A DNA stretch of 64,000 nucleotides from Aminobacter sp. J41 (GTDB lineage: Bacteria; Pseudomonadota; Alphaproteobacteria; Rhizobiales; Rhizobiaceae). Where the stretch lies: assembly GCF_000526635.1 (NCBI RefSeq), contig NZ_JAGL01000004.1:1-64000 (forward strand), in the 5' to 3' direction. Numbering within the stretch: position 1 is the stretch's first letter; every line of letters starts with the position of its first letter. This document shows, one piece after another, positions 35,701 through 44,300 of the stretch. A model generated the notes under the pieces. That model had not been told where the DNA came from and did no database searches. It saw only the letters and a list, made by a program, of their open reading frames with translations. The position numbers and the translations under genes were made by a program.

Positions 35701-36269
35701 CCGCGCTGCAGGACCGTCGCGAAGGCGTCCGCCAGACCCGGTTCGTTGCCTTCGGTGGCGCGCGCGATCATCTCGCGCCGCGCCTCGGCGACCAGCGCTT
35801 CCTCCATCTGGCTGTCCAGCAGCTCAAAATGGCCGGCGATGTTGGCTTCGAGCGGGAACTGATGCAGCACCGCCTCGCAGAAGGCATGGATGGTCTGGAT
35901 CTTCAGGCCGCCCGGCGTTTCGAGCGCGCGGGCAAACAGCCGCCGGGCGCGCTTCAGCCGCGATGGCGTCGGCGTCTTGCCATCGAGCTCCTCGATCGCT
36001 TTGGCAAGCTCCGCGTCGGGCAGCGTCGCCCAGCCGGACAGGTTCTTGAACACGCGCGTCGCCATGTTGGCGGCGGCGGCACGGGTATAGGTAAGGCAAA
36101 GGATGCGCGACGGGTCGGCACCTTCGAGCAGGAGCCGCATCACCCGGCTTGCCAGCACATGCGTCTTACCCGAGCCGGCATTGGCGGACACCCACGCCGA
36201 TAGCTTTGGCTCGGAAGCGAGCCCCTGAGCCTTGCGCGTATCGTCCGGAACGATGATCGGTGCGCTCAT
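32754..36269 (-). CDS. addA: Double-strand break repair helicase-nuclease AddA
   Basis: A 1171-residue UvrD-like helicase with a RecB-type nuclease, working with AddB to resect broken DNA ends for RecA. Walker A is SANAGSGKTHVL, motif II is HILLDEAQDTSPDQW, later helicase motifs include IMTAHASKGLEAPIVFLVD and LLYVGMTRAEDRLIV. The C-terminal nuclease has the LIIDYKTNRPPP aspartate-lysine motif. Length and order are typical of alphaproteobacterial AddA. The ATG at 36269 overlaps the addB stop (ATGA). Confidence 0.97.
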   Translation of the reverse strand: MSAPIIVPDDTRKAQGLASEPKLSAWVSANAGSGKTHVLASRVMRLLLEGADPSRILCLTYTRAAAANMATRVFKNLSGWATLPDAELAKAIEELDGKTPTPSRLKRARRLFARALETPGGLKIQTIHAFCEAVLHQFPLEANIAGHFELLDSQMEEALVAEARREMIARATEGNEPGLADAFATVLQRGGEAGLETLLANIVGKRDALRRFIEQIGTGDGHFHALFEEFGFGPSDTRAALAASLWPDHYFTPVLCGNIGSKASTAGKTNALSFAENFGKACGTTDALDRLEYLKKAFFSGSGSSFKPRAAKTIMAKGVGEHFPEFPDEFERYCQEITRVLDRVELLGMLEDTRAALVLADWLIHRYERLKSARGFLDFNDLIVRTATLLSRTDAGAWVQYKLDKGIDHILLDEAQDTSPDQWAVVRALAAEFFAGEGSREGVVRTVFAVGDEKQSIYSFQGAEPEAFDRSGREFRERVANALQRFEHVRLTRSFRSTEDVLAAVDLVFSEPEHRDGLTQDPEPIQHLAIRANQPGHVELWPSLGPVDVEEPEDWTQAVDHASAPAVRLAEQIARTIDHWLRTGNRIEGRGRKVRPGDIMVLVRKRDRFIHALSRELKNRQIPVAGADRILLTGHIAVQDLLAAARVALQPDDDLSLAALLKSPAFGLDENELFELAAKRQGVESLLIALRRAERHKDVWDTLARWRNEAGYRKPFEFFSNLLARDGLRRKLIARLGAEAGDVVDEFLNFCLAAERTGVTQLEALVALLDRGGPEVKREMDQTRGEVRIMTAHASKGLEAPIVFLVDSGGEPFVDSHMPRLMPFSAPTRGWHGDGFLWRAGSGRANSFSAKLADEAKRKAEQEYRRLLYVGMTRAEDRLIVCGYHGKRGQKDGSWHQMVQKTLCKSPHTKEIQHPATNETVLRYQVTPPLQQHEPDKPEEAAVAELPPLPAELLSTPPAPPPLPRPLSPSGAGAMIEPEPVEMVKLRSPVLDAVNEPSFAIERGTAAHRLLQILPSIERERRASAAERYLARIGQSWPEGEREKLWASVDAILETPEFASLFSPGSRAEVSVTGRVKLGETERAISGKIDRLIVDGESVLIIDYKTNRPPPSVATELPQGHVAQMALYRELLKPIYPGKQIRAALIYTETPILIPVPDEMMDGALARLTSA

Positions 36270-39200
36270 TCGCCGTCGCCCCCGCCGGCATCGTTGTCGC
36301 CGCCCGCAGACCATTCGAGCACGCGGGCGAGATGGTCATAGTCGCCGCCGACATCGCCCTCGCGGAAGGGGAGCGCGCGCGACAGGTAACCGGTCGTTTC
36401 CTTTGCAAAGTGGGCGATGAACTCTTCCAGCCGCGCCCAGGCTTCCTCGGACAGCTCGACGCCCGACTTTATCGACTTCTCCTGACCGGTCGGCTTGTAT
36501 TCGAGGATCGATTCCTCGATCACCTCGCCATTCGGCTTCATGCGAACATAAGCAAGCTGCGACGGCTCGGCCGTGCCAACTTCCGTGAACGCCCCGCGGC
36601 GCAGCAACGCGCCTTCGAGCGCCAGCTGTGGCGACAGGAGCGTGTGCGCCTGCGCCTTCGACGGCGACGATCCGGTCTTGAAGTCGATGATGTCGGCCAT
36701 GCCACCGGCGAGAAGATCGATCCGGTCGGCGCGGCCGCGCAGCGTCGCGCCCGTACTGCCGATCGGCGTTTCGCTGGCGCGCGTCTCAGAGATGCGGCGC
36801 TTGATCGGCGGGCGGTTGCGCTCCCACTCGATGAAGTGCGTCGCCATGCGGGCAAAGCGCGGCCACCACACGGCATCGACGTCGAGTGGCAGCTCCGCCT
36901 CGTCGAATACCTTGCGGCCGATCTTCAGCAGCTGTTCCTCGGCGAGCGGCGCGTCCGGGTCGATGCCCGAAACGGTGAACTCGTGGACGATGTCGTGGAA
37001 CAGGTTGCCGCGTTCTGCCGCGCCGGGATCTCGCAGCAGCGGCTCCAGCGCCTCCAGCCCGAGAATACGCCGTGCATAGATCGCATAGGCGTCGCGGCGC
37101 AGCGTCTCGATTTCGGTGACCGAAAAGCGCGTCGGGCGCATGTCGAGCGGAGGCGTCGGGTTCGGCCGGGTGGCGAACTTCACTGGGGGCGCAACGTCGA
37201 GCTCGCGAGCCCAATGCGCCAGCGCGTTGCCGCGCTGGCGCATCTGTTCGAAGATTTCTTTGCCGGCAAAAGTTTCCAGCCGCTGTAGCCAGCGCGAGGC
37301 AATTGCGGGAGCATCGCCGGAGCGCGCGGCGCGGGTGAGGATCACCTTGCGCGTGCCCATGGCGAGGACGAAGTCGTGCGCGGCCTGGCCGATGCGCTTT
37401 TCCGGCGGATCGAGTTCGAGGTCCGACTTCATGAAGCGCGACATGAAGCGATCAGGCTCGGCCTTGCGCGGCCACGACCCCTCGTTGAGCCCGCCAAGGA
37501 CGAGCGTGTCGACGCTCTGAAGGCGTGCTTCCAGCGCACCCCAGATCGAGACGCGGCTGTCACCGGTGACGGAAGCCTTGACACTTTCGCCGGAAATCAG
37601 GGCGTTGAGCACGTCCGGCCATTCGGTTGCCTCGATCTCGAGTTCGGCCTCGACGCCAGCCAGCGAGCGCAGGAACGAGGCGAGCCGGTCGCCCGCATCG
37701 CCGCGATAGAGTTCGGTGACTGAGCCCTTGTCGTCACGGCCAAGCGCTTCCAGACATTCGACCGTCAGACGCACGAGCTCGCTGAGCGGCGCGGTGGTAT
37801 CGCGCAGGGTGCAGAGCGGGGCGATTGCCTTTTCAAGTGCTGCTGCCAGCAAGCGCGCCTGCTCAAGCCGCTCCTCGTTCAGGCGCAGCCACCAGACCGG
37901 CTTGCGCGGGTCGTCGTAGCGCTGCTGGTAGCGGCGTTCGAACTCTTCAGATAGCCGGCTAATATCCGGCCTGCCGACGCCCCCGCGCAAGGCGACAAGA
38001 TCGAGCGTTTCCGCAGCCTGCCGGGCTACGGAGCGTGCAAAGCCGGCATGCAGCAGCGGGTGCTTGGCAAGCGCCAGGATCGTCACCGCGTCCCCGGGCC
38101 GGAACACGGCTTCCAGCATCAGGCTGAGCAATGTCGCCGGCGGTGTCGCAGTGAGCGGCGTGCCGCCCGAGTCATCCGCCTCAATACCGAAGCGGCGCAG
38201 CTCCATCGCCACGCGCCGGGCAAGCTCGCGGTCGCCGGTGACGAACGCCGCGGTGCCCTTCTCCAGCGCGAGCCGCAGCGCCACCGCCACCGACAGCGCC
38301 TCTTCACGCTCGTTGGCGGCTTCGACCAGCGTGACGTCGGCAAACGCCGCCGGATCGGTGCTGCCGGCACGTTCGACCCAGAGATCGGTGGTTTCCGCCG
38401 GTCGCAGCGCCTCGTTGATGACGCCGATGCGCGCGGCAAGGTCTGCGGGTACCTCACCGATCTCGATCACGTCACGCCGCTCGATGCCAAGCGTTGCCAG
38501 CAGCTTCTTCAGCGTCGACTGCGGATGGCCGAAGGTTGCGGGCGCCATGCCAGGCATGCCGACTTCCTTCCACGCCTCCTCGTCCATGTTGAGATCAAGA
38601 CCGGGCAGCACCACCGCGCCATTGGGCAGGAGCGCGATCGACTTCAGCAACTGCGCGGTGGCGGGGATAGAGCCGGTCGAGCCTGCGGCGATCACCGGTC
38701 CGCGCGGCGGATTGCGCAACAGGCGCTCGGCCTCGGCACGGATCATCGCGTTGCGGTGCGCGGCCGGATTGGAGCGCGCACGCTCGGCAAGCAGCGCCGG
38801 CCAGGCGCGCGAGACGATGTCGAGGAACTCAAGCGTGACCTGCCACCAGTTGGCGAGATCTTCGGGAACAAGGTTGGCGAGCCGCTTCCAGTCGGCCCCG
38901 CCGGTCTCGACCTCGTCCATCAGCCCGGCGAGATCGCGCGCGAGCCAGATCGCGTCGGCAAGCGAGGCTGGCACCACGACGTCCTCGCCGAACATCGCGG
39001 CGACATGCGCCGGCAGCCGCTTCTTCCATGCCTGCACCAGCGGTGCGAGCAAGAGGATGCGGTCGAGCTTGCCGATCGGCGGGTTGAGCGACAGCTCGTC
39101 CTCCTCGCTGCCCTCGAAGATGTCGGCGTCCTCGTCGAACTCGCCGAGCGGACGGATGGTCGGCAGGATCGCCGCGACACCCCCTAGCTGTTCGACGAAC

Positions 39201-39379
39201 TCATCGCGCAGAGCGCGCGCCGCGCGGCGGGTCGGCACATAGATCGTCGCCTCGACCAGGCGGAGCGGGTCACTGCCGTCAGCGGAAAAGCCGGGGATAA
39301 GGGTCCCGTCGAGAAGAGAGGCGGCGAGTGTCTGAAGGAAGGGTGCGCCTGGAGGGATCGAGAGAACCCGAGCGGTCAT
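36266..39379 (-). CDS. addB: Double-strand break repair protein AddB
   Basis: A 1037-residue alphaproteobacterial-type AddB. The N-terminal part starts MTARVLSIPPGAPFLQTLAA, with IYVPTRRAARALRDEF. The C-terminal nuclease domain has MADIIDFKTGSSPSKAQ. AddB contributes one nuclease and scaffolds the AddAB complex. I chose the ATG at 39379, which overlaps the murU stop; about 110 in-frame codons upstream are read from within murU on another frame. It is tightly coupled to addA. Confidence 0.96.
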   Translation of the reverse strand: MTARVLSIPPGAPFLQTLAASLLDGTLIPGFSADGSDPLRLVEATIYVPTRRAARALRDEFVEQLGGVAAILPTIRPLGEFDEDADIFEGSEEDELSLNPPIGKLDRILLLAPLVQAWKKRLPAHVAAMFGEDVVVPASLADAIWLARDLAGLMDEVETGGADWKRLANLVPEDLANWWQVTLEFLDIVSRAWPALLAERARSNPAAHRNAMIRAEAERLLRNPPRGPVIAAGSTGSIPATAQLLKSIALLPNGAVVLPGLDLNMDEEAWKEVGMPGMAPATFGHPQSTLKKLLATLGIERRDVIEIGEVPADLAARIGVINEALRPAETTDLWVERAGSTDPAAFADVTLVEAANEREEALSVAVALRLALEKGTAAFVTGDRELARRVAMELRRFGIEADDSGGTPLTATPPATLLSLMLEAVFRPGDAVTILALAKHPLLHAGFARSVARQAAETLDLVALRGGVGRPDISRLSEEFERRYQQRYDDPRKPVWWLRLNEERLEQARLLAAALEKAIAPLCTLRDTTAPLSELVRLTVECLEALGRDDKGSVTELYRGDAGDRLASFLRSLAGVEAELEIEATEWPDVLNALISGESVKASVTGDSRVSIWGALEARLQSVDTLVLGGLNEGSWPRKAEPDRFMSRFMKSDLELDPPEKRIGQAAHDFVLAMGTRKVILTRAARSGDAPAIASRWLQRLETFAGKEIFEQMRQRGNALAHWARELDVAPPVKFATRPNPTPPLDMRPTRFSVTEIETLRRDAYAIYARRILGLEALEPLLRDPGAAERGNLFHDIVHEFTVSGIDPDAPLAEEQLLKIGRKVFDEAELPLDVDAVWWPRFARMATHFIEWERNRPPIKRRISETRASETPIGSTGATLRGRADRIDLLAGGMADIIDFKTGSSPSKAQAHTLLSPQLALEGALLRRGAFTEVGTAEPSQLAYVRMKPNGEVIEESILEYKPTGQEKSIKSGVELSEEAWARLEEFIAHFAKETTGYLSRALPFREGDVGGDYDHLARVLEWSAGGDNDAGGGDGE

Positions 39380-40098
39380 TGCGTCTTCGCGCGCGCTACG
39401 GCTGCTTCGGCAGGGGCGATGGCGTCGGGCGTGCCGACGGTGATCCAGTGTCCGCGCATGATGGCGCCGAATAGCCGGCCCTGTTCGATGGCGCGGTTGA
39501 AATAGAGGTTGAGCGAGTGCGGCGTGGCGGAAGCGCCGTCGAAGATGCGCGGATGGATGATCGCGGCACCGGCGTAGATGAAGCCCTCGCTCGCGCCGTT
39601 CGCGCGCGCAAGCCGCCCGTCCTGGCCGAGCAGGAAGTCGATCGAGCCGGAATGGCCGGTGGCATGACGCGGATCGGCGAGCATGAGAAGAATATCCATG
39701 GCCTCGCCGTCCCATGCAAGCGCAAGGCGGTCGAGGTCGGGACTATCCCCATCGATCCAGAAGGTGTCGGCATTGAGCACGAAGAACGGCTCCGTGCCGA
39801 TCTGCGGCAGCGCCCTGACGATGCCGCCGGCCGAGTCCAGCAACTCCGCCCGCTCGTCGGAAATGACGATGCGCGGGCAGGCGCGGTCCTTCACGTGCTC
39901 GATGATCTGTTCGCCGAGATAGTGGACGTTGACGATCGCCGTCTCGACACCGGCTGCGCCGAGCGTGTCGAGGCCCCAGTCGAGCAGCGTCTTGCCGGCT
40001 ACCGGGATCAGCGGTTTGGGCGTGGTTTCGGTCAGCGGGCGCATGCGCTTGCCAAGACCCGCCGCAAGGACCATGGCCGTCGTCGGCTTTGCGCTCAC
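39376..40098 (-). CDS. murU: N-acetylmuramate-1-phosphate uridylyltransferase MurU-like
   Basis: A 240-residue sugar-1-phosphate nucleotidyltransferase. The N-terminal signature is AMVLAAGLGKRMRPLTETTP then KPLIPVAGKTLLDW, and a metal-binding segment is FFVLNADTFWIDG. MurU uses UTP and MurNAc-1-phosphate in a peptidoglycan recycling route that bypasses de novo synthesis. Its partner AmgK is fused to TsaE in the gene directly upstream, with ATGA overlap, which supports the MurU assignment over a mannose-1-phosphate enzyme. Confidence 0.88.
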   Translation of the reverse strand: MSAKPTTAMVLAAGLGKRMRPLTETTPKPLIPVAGKTLLDWGLDTLGAAGVETAIVNVHYLGEQIIEHVKDRACPRIVISDERAELLDSAGGIVRALPQIGTEPFFVLNADTFWIDGDSPDLDRLALAWDGEAMDILLMLADPRHATGHSGSIDFLLGQDGRLARANGASEGFIYAGAAIIHPRIFDGASATPHSLNLYFNRAIEQGRLFGAIMRGHWITVGTPDAIAPAEAAVARAKTQ

Positions 40099-41576
40099 AG
40101 GATGCCTGCCTTCTCGTAGAAGGCGCGCACGGAAGCGAGCGCAGGATGGCTGATCGAGCGACTGACATAATCGCGGATGCGCGGCAGGTGCTTCATGTAG
40201 CCCGGCTTGCCGTCGCGCAGGTTCAGCCGCACGAAGATGCCGAGGATCTTCGAGTTCCGCTGCGCCGCCATGATGGCGTAGGCTGCCTCGAAGCCTGCGC
40301 GGTCGAAGTCGCCGCGTGCCTCGCAGTAGGCCTCGACGATCTCCGCTTCGAGCTCCGGCGAGATGGTGACGCGTGCATCCTGCGCCAGCGAAGCAACGTC
40401 ATAGGCCGACGGGCCGATCACCGCGTCCTGAAAATCGATCAGGCCGATGCGGTCGTGGCCGTTCCGATCCGCACGCCAGATGAGGTTCGGCGAATGGTAG
40501 TCGCGCAGCACGAGGCTCTTTTCCGCATTGGCGACGATGTCGAAGGCTGCGCTCCAGGCCTCCGCAAATTCCTGCCTTTCGGCCTCGCTGGTCTGGCGTC
40601 CCGCCACATGCGGCAGGTACCAGTCGGTGACCAGCTCGGTCTCGATGCCCATAGCGCGGCGGTCATAGGGCGGGATTTCGTGAACGAGGCCATCCGCCAC
40701 TTCGATCTTCTGCGGCCAGCTGCGCTTGTGCATCTCGGCCAGCAGCTCGGCGGCGGCAATGTAGCGCTCGGGCACGGGCTTGCCCTCAGCGTCCAGCACG
40801 CCCTGCGTGCCGAGATGCTCGACGAGCAGCAGGCCCTGGTCGAGGTCGGCCGCCGGAATCTGCGGCGCGGCGAAGCCCTCGTCGCGCAGTGCCTTGGCAA
40901 TGGCGACAAACGGCGTCACCGTTTCGGCAAGGTGGGCGATGCGGCTGTAGGGCAGGCCGTCGCGGATCGGCGGGCCGTCCGGGCGCTTCGGCGCATTCAT
41001 CAGGATGATGGTGTCGCGCCCGTCCTCGATGATGCTCTCATAGGCGCGCGCCGAGGCGTCGCCGACGAGAAAGGCACGGCGGGCGGAAGCGTAGCCGGCC
41101 TTGTCTAGGAAGCTGCGGATGGCAAGCGACCGGCTCAGCTTAGCGATGAATGCATCGGGAGCGGAAATGGTGATGCGGCGACCTTCGCCTTCTTCATCGA
41201 GCCGGACGTGAACCGCGTCACGCGGCAGCGCGTCTTCGGCGCGCTCCGGCCATTCGATGATCGCCGCGCCCTCGCGGATCGCTTCGGAGAAGCCGAGCTC
41301 GTCGAGCTCATCGGGCGAGCCTAGCCGGTAGAGGTCGAAGTGCTGGACGGGCACGCGCGTCGCATAGGCCTGCACCAGCGTGAAGGTCGGGCTCGGCACC
41401 TCAAGCTCTGGATCGTTCGAAAGCGCGCGGATGATCGCGCGGGCCAGCGTGGACTTGCCCATGCCGAGGTCGCCATGCAGCGCCAGCACGTCACCCGGCG
41501 CGAGCATCATGGCGATGTCCTCGCCGAGGCGGTTCGTGGCGGTTTCGTCCGCCAGATGGAGGCTCAGGTCTGACAA
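40095..41576 (-). CDS. tsaE: TsaE - AmgK fusion (tRNA t6A ATPase / cell-wall sugar kinase)
   Basis: A 493-residue fusion. Residues 1 to about 150 are TsaE (LHGDLGMGKSTLARAIIRAL with Walker A, FDLYRLGSPDELDELGF), the ATPase needed for N6-threonylcarbamoyladenosine in tRNA. Residues from about 160 form an aminoglycoside-phosphotransferase-type kinase with VLRDYHSPNLIW and IGLIDFQDAVIGPSAYD, matching AmgK, which phosphorylates MurNAc/GlcNAc at C1. The fusion is common in Rhizobiales. It overlaps murU and is 6 bp from the divL stop. Confidence 0.93.
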   Translation of the reverse strand: MSDLSLHLADETATNRLGEDIAMMLAPGDVLALHGDLGMGKSTLARAIIRALSNDPELEVPSPTFTLVQAYATRVPVQHFDLYRLGSPDELDELGFSEAIREGAAIIEWPERAEDALPRDAVHVRLDEEGEGRRITISAPDAFIAKLSRSLAIRSFLDKAGYASARRAFLVGDASARAYESIIEDGRDTIILMNAPKRPDGPPIRDGLPYSRIAHLAETVTPFVAIAKALRDEGFAAPQIPAADLDQGLLLVEHLGTQGVLDAEGKPVPERYIAAAELLAEMHKRSWPQKIEVADGLVHEIPPYDRRAMGIETELVTDWYLPHVAGRQTSEAERQEFAEAWSAAFDIVANAEKSLVLRDYHSPNLIWRADRNGHDRIGLIDFQDAVIGPSAYDVASLAQDARVTISPELEAEIVEAYCEARGDFDRAGFEAAYAIMAAQRNSKILGIFVRLNLRDGKPGYMKHLPRIRDYVSRSISHPALASVRAFYEKAGIL

Positions 41577-41582
41577 GCTTGT

Positions 41583-44096
41583 CTACTCGGCGGCGGCGCG
41601 GAAGCCTTCCGGCGCCATGGGGAAACGGCAGATGACGGTGGTTCCGCGACCCTGATCGGTCTGGAACTCGACGGTGCCGTTGTGCAGCCCGACGAAGCTC
41701 TTGACGATCGAGAGACCAAGTCCCGCACCGCGGCGGCGGCCGCCATTGGCGCGCGGCTCGAAGCGGCGGAAGATGCCGTCGAGCACGTCCGGCGGGATGC
41801 CCGGGCCATCGTCATGGACGGAGAAGGCAAGGCCGTTCGCGTCGCGCTCGCAGATGAGCTTCACCACCGAATTGTCGGGCGCGAAGTTGGCCGCGTTGCT
41901 GAGGAGGTTGATGAGAATCTGGCGCACGCGGTTCTCATCGGCGTGGAATGTGGCGGGCGCACGGCGCAAGTCGATTTCAAGGGCAATACCATGCTCGCGC
42001 ATACGCTCTTCCACCACCTCGGCGGCCGAATGGACGATGCGCTCGATCGGCACTTCGCTGACGTTGAGCTCCATCATGCCGGCATCCACGGTGGCGAGGT
42101 CGATGATGTCGTCGACAATCGTCTCGAGTTCCGACGACGACGAGGCGATATGCTCGACATAATCGCGCTGGCGCTGGTTGAGCGGTCCGGCGGTCTCCTG
42201 CGCGAGCAGCTCGGCAAAACCGATGATGTTGGTGAGCGGCGAGCGCAGCTCGTAGGAGACGTGCTGGATGAAGTCGTTCTTGAGGCGGTCCGTGCGCTCC
42301 AGCGCCTCGTTGCGCTCTTTCAGCATGCGCTCGACATTGACGCTGTCGGTGACGTCGAAGAACGTCGTCATCAGCTGGCCGTTGGGCAGATGCACGATGG
42401 CGTAGCTGAGGATGTTGCCGTTGTTGAGCTCGACCTGGCCGCGTCCATCGCGACGCTCCTCGTCGAAGCCGGTGGCGGCGGCTGCAAGCTCGCTCCACGG
42501 GTTCGAGCGGGTGAGGCTCTGGCAGGCGGCCTTGATAGCCGAGATGTGCGTGCCGGTCGTGACCAGCCCCTCCGGCAAGCCCCAGAGGTTGCAGAAGGCA
42601 GGATTAGACAGGCGAACGCGCCCATCAGAGCCGAACACCGCAACGCCCTCGGCGAGGTTGTCGAGCGTGACGCCCTGAACCCGCACGACCGTGTTGTAAC
42701 GGCTTTCGAGGCTGATCTTCTCAGTGAGGTTCTCGAACACCCAGGTTACGCCGCCGTCAGCCTGCGGGTTGCCGACCACGCGCAACGTCTGCCCGTCAGG
42801 CAGGTGCCAGATGTCCTCAAGCGGCTCGACCGAGCGGTAGGCCGACAGGAGATTTTCCTTCCAGCGGCGCCATTCCGGCTGCTCGGCCAGCTTGCATTCC
42901 GAGCGCAGACGGTCGAGCAGCACAGTGTTGTCCGGCTTGCTATTGAGGAAGGAGATGTCGAGCTCCCAGAGCTTCTGGAACGCCTGGTTGTAGAAGCGCA
43001 GGTCCTGGTTGGCGTCGAAGATCGCCACCGCCGTGTTGAGGCGGTCCAGCGTCTCTGCATGGCCGCGCAGCGTGCGCTGGTGCTCGGTGCGTGCGGCTTC
43101 GGCCTCGGAAATGTCGAGGGCAAAGCCTGCCGAGCCCTCGCGGCCGGAGAAGTCGGTGACGCTGAAGACGCGGCGATCGCCGCCAATCACAGTCGAGAGG
43201 CTACCGGAGAAGACCGGGCTCGACAGGTGGTCGCGGGCGATCTGCTCGCGCGCGCCGGTGCCGAACAGCTCCACCCCCTCGCTGGCAGCGGCCAGCGGAT
43301 CGGCGGCCTCGACGGCGTCGGCATAGGCCTGGTTGACCCAGACCAGCCGGCCTTCCGGCCCGCGCAGCCACACCGGCGTCGGGATCGAGTGGAGGAGACC
43401 CAGAAGGTTGTCGTGGTCGCGGCGCAGCTGCTGGTGCTCGAGCCGCAGCTCGGCGTGCTCGCGCTGGGCTTCCGAAAGCGACAGGAACTTGATGGCGACG
43501 TTGTTCGCGGCAGCACGGCCCTGCACTTCGATGAGGTTGCCTTTCGTCGTCTCGACGACGAGGTCGAAATTCTGGCGCTGTTCGCGCAGGTCCGCCACGG
43601 CGCGCTCGAGCTGGGCTGCGCTTCGCGGCGCCAGCCAGCGGCCAAAGGCAAGGAAGGTCGCGCGGTCTTCCGGCGCCTCGGCGAGCGTGCCGACCAGCTC
43701 CGCCTTACGGGAATCGCCGAACCAGACGAGGATGCGCTGGTCGCGCAGATTGAGAAGGGCGTCGGCGCGCTGCAACGCATTATCGAGCTCGGCCACGCGC
43801 GTACGCAGATCAACATTCTCGGCGGCGGTGCGGGCGCGCTCCCGGATCAGCAGCATGGCCGACAGCATCGCGGCGCCGGTGATGCCGAGGAAGAGGGAAA
43901 GCTGGATCACCTCGATGGTCGTCATCGAGAACGGGCGGACGATCGCCGCCTCGACCTGTTCCGCGAGTGCCACCGCCGGCCACGCCACGCTTGCAAGCAG
44001 GGCTCCGGCGCTCAGGCCGCGCCGCCTTTTCCTTTTGGAATCCTCGTTGTCGCCGGCTCCGGATTGCTCCGTACCCAGTGGGAAAACCCCAGGCAT
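41583..44096 (-). CDS. divL: DivL-type atypical sensor kinase
   Basis: An 837-residue protein with an N-terminal membrane segment (VIQLSLFLGITGAAMLSAML), several PAS domains, a DHp dimerisation domain and a C-terminal HATPase. The phospho-acceptor box reads FIQHVSYELRSPLTNIIGF, with Tyr615 in place of histidine. This substitution defines DivL, which controls CckA-CtrA signalling in the alphaproteobacterial cell cycle. ATP-binding motifs are kept (LLSNAANFAPDNS, HDDGPGIPP, GAGLGLSIVKSF). I chose the ATG at 44096 (MPGVFPLGTEQSG). Placement between ahcY and tsaE agrees with other Rhizobiales. Confidence 0.9.
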   Translation of the reverse strand: MPGVFPLGTEQSGAGDNEDSKRKRRRGLSAGALLASVAWPAVALAEQVEAAIVRPFSMTTIEVIQLSLFLGITGAAMLSAMLLIRERARTAAENVDLRTRVAELDNALQRADALLNLRDQRILVWFGDSRKAELVGTLAEAPEDRATFLAFGRWLAPRSAAQLERAVADLREQRQNFDLVVETTKGNLIEVQGRAAANNVAIKFLSLSEAQREHAELRLEHQQLRRDHDNLLGLLHSIPTPVWLRGPEGRLVWVNQAYADAVEAADPLAAASEGVELFGTGAREQIARDHLSSPVFSGSLSTVIGGDRRVFSVTDFSGREGSAGFALDISEAEAARTEHQRTLRGHAETLDRLNTAVAIFDANQDLRFYNQAFQKLWELDISFLNSKPDNTVLLDRLRSECKLAEQPEWRRWKENLLSAYRSVEPLEDIWHLPDGQTLRVVGNPQADGGVTWVFENLTEKISLESRYNTVVRVQGVTLDNLAEGVAVFGSDGRVRLSNPAFCNLWGLPEGLVTTGTHISAIKAACQSLTRSNPWSELAAAATGFDEERRDGRGQVELNNGNILSYAIVHLPNGQLMTTFFDVTDSVNVERMLKERNEALERTDRLKNDFIQHVSYELRSPLTNIIGFAELLAQETAGPLNQRQRDYVEHIASSSSELETIVDDIIDLATVDAGMMELNVSEVPIERIVHSAAEVVEERMREHGIALEIDLRRAPATFHADENRVRQILINLLSNAANFAPDNSVVKLICERDANGLAFSVHDDGPGIPPDVLDGIFRRFEPRANGGRRRGAGLGLSIVKSFVGLHNGTVEFQTDQGRGTTVICRFPMAPEGFRAAAE

Positions 44097-44235
44097 CTTA
44101 ACTGTCCTCTCCGCCGCACGGACGCGAAAAACGCCCCGAAGGGACGCGTGTCCCCATACTGCTTCCCCGCTGGGAACACCGCGAATCACGTCACTGTACA
44201 GCGCTGCCGAATCGTCGTGAAGGCGCGCGCCGCGC

Positions 44236-44271
44236 AAAAAAATGGCCGGGCGAAAAGTCAATCGCCCAGCC
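44236..44271 (-). terminator. Rho-independent terminator of ahcY
   Basis: On the minus strand GGCTGGGCGA pairs with TCGCCCGGCC (one T-G wobble) across a loop of eight bases and is followed by ATTTTTTT. It lies 30 bp after the ahcY stop and separates ahcY from the divL operon. Confidence 0.9.
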
Positions 44272-44300
44272 TCAATATATTGTGAGAAATGGTTAAGAAA

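Noticed and set aside
34365-36203. A 612-codon plus-strand frame opposite addA, and similar long frames opposite addB and the STT3-like gene
   Set aside because: They are shadows of well-supported genes; the compositions are dominated by Arg, Ala and Gly with no family features.
41682-44285. An 867-codon open frame on the plus strand opposite divL
   Set aside because: High GC makes long antisense frames common. The minus-strand protein has clear PAS, DHp and HATPase motifs, while the plus-strand translation has no recognisable domain.
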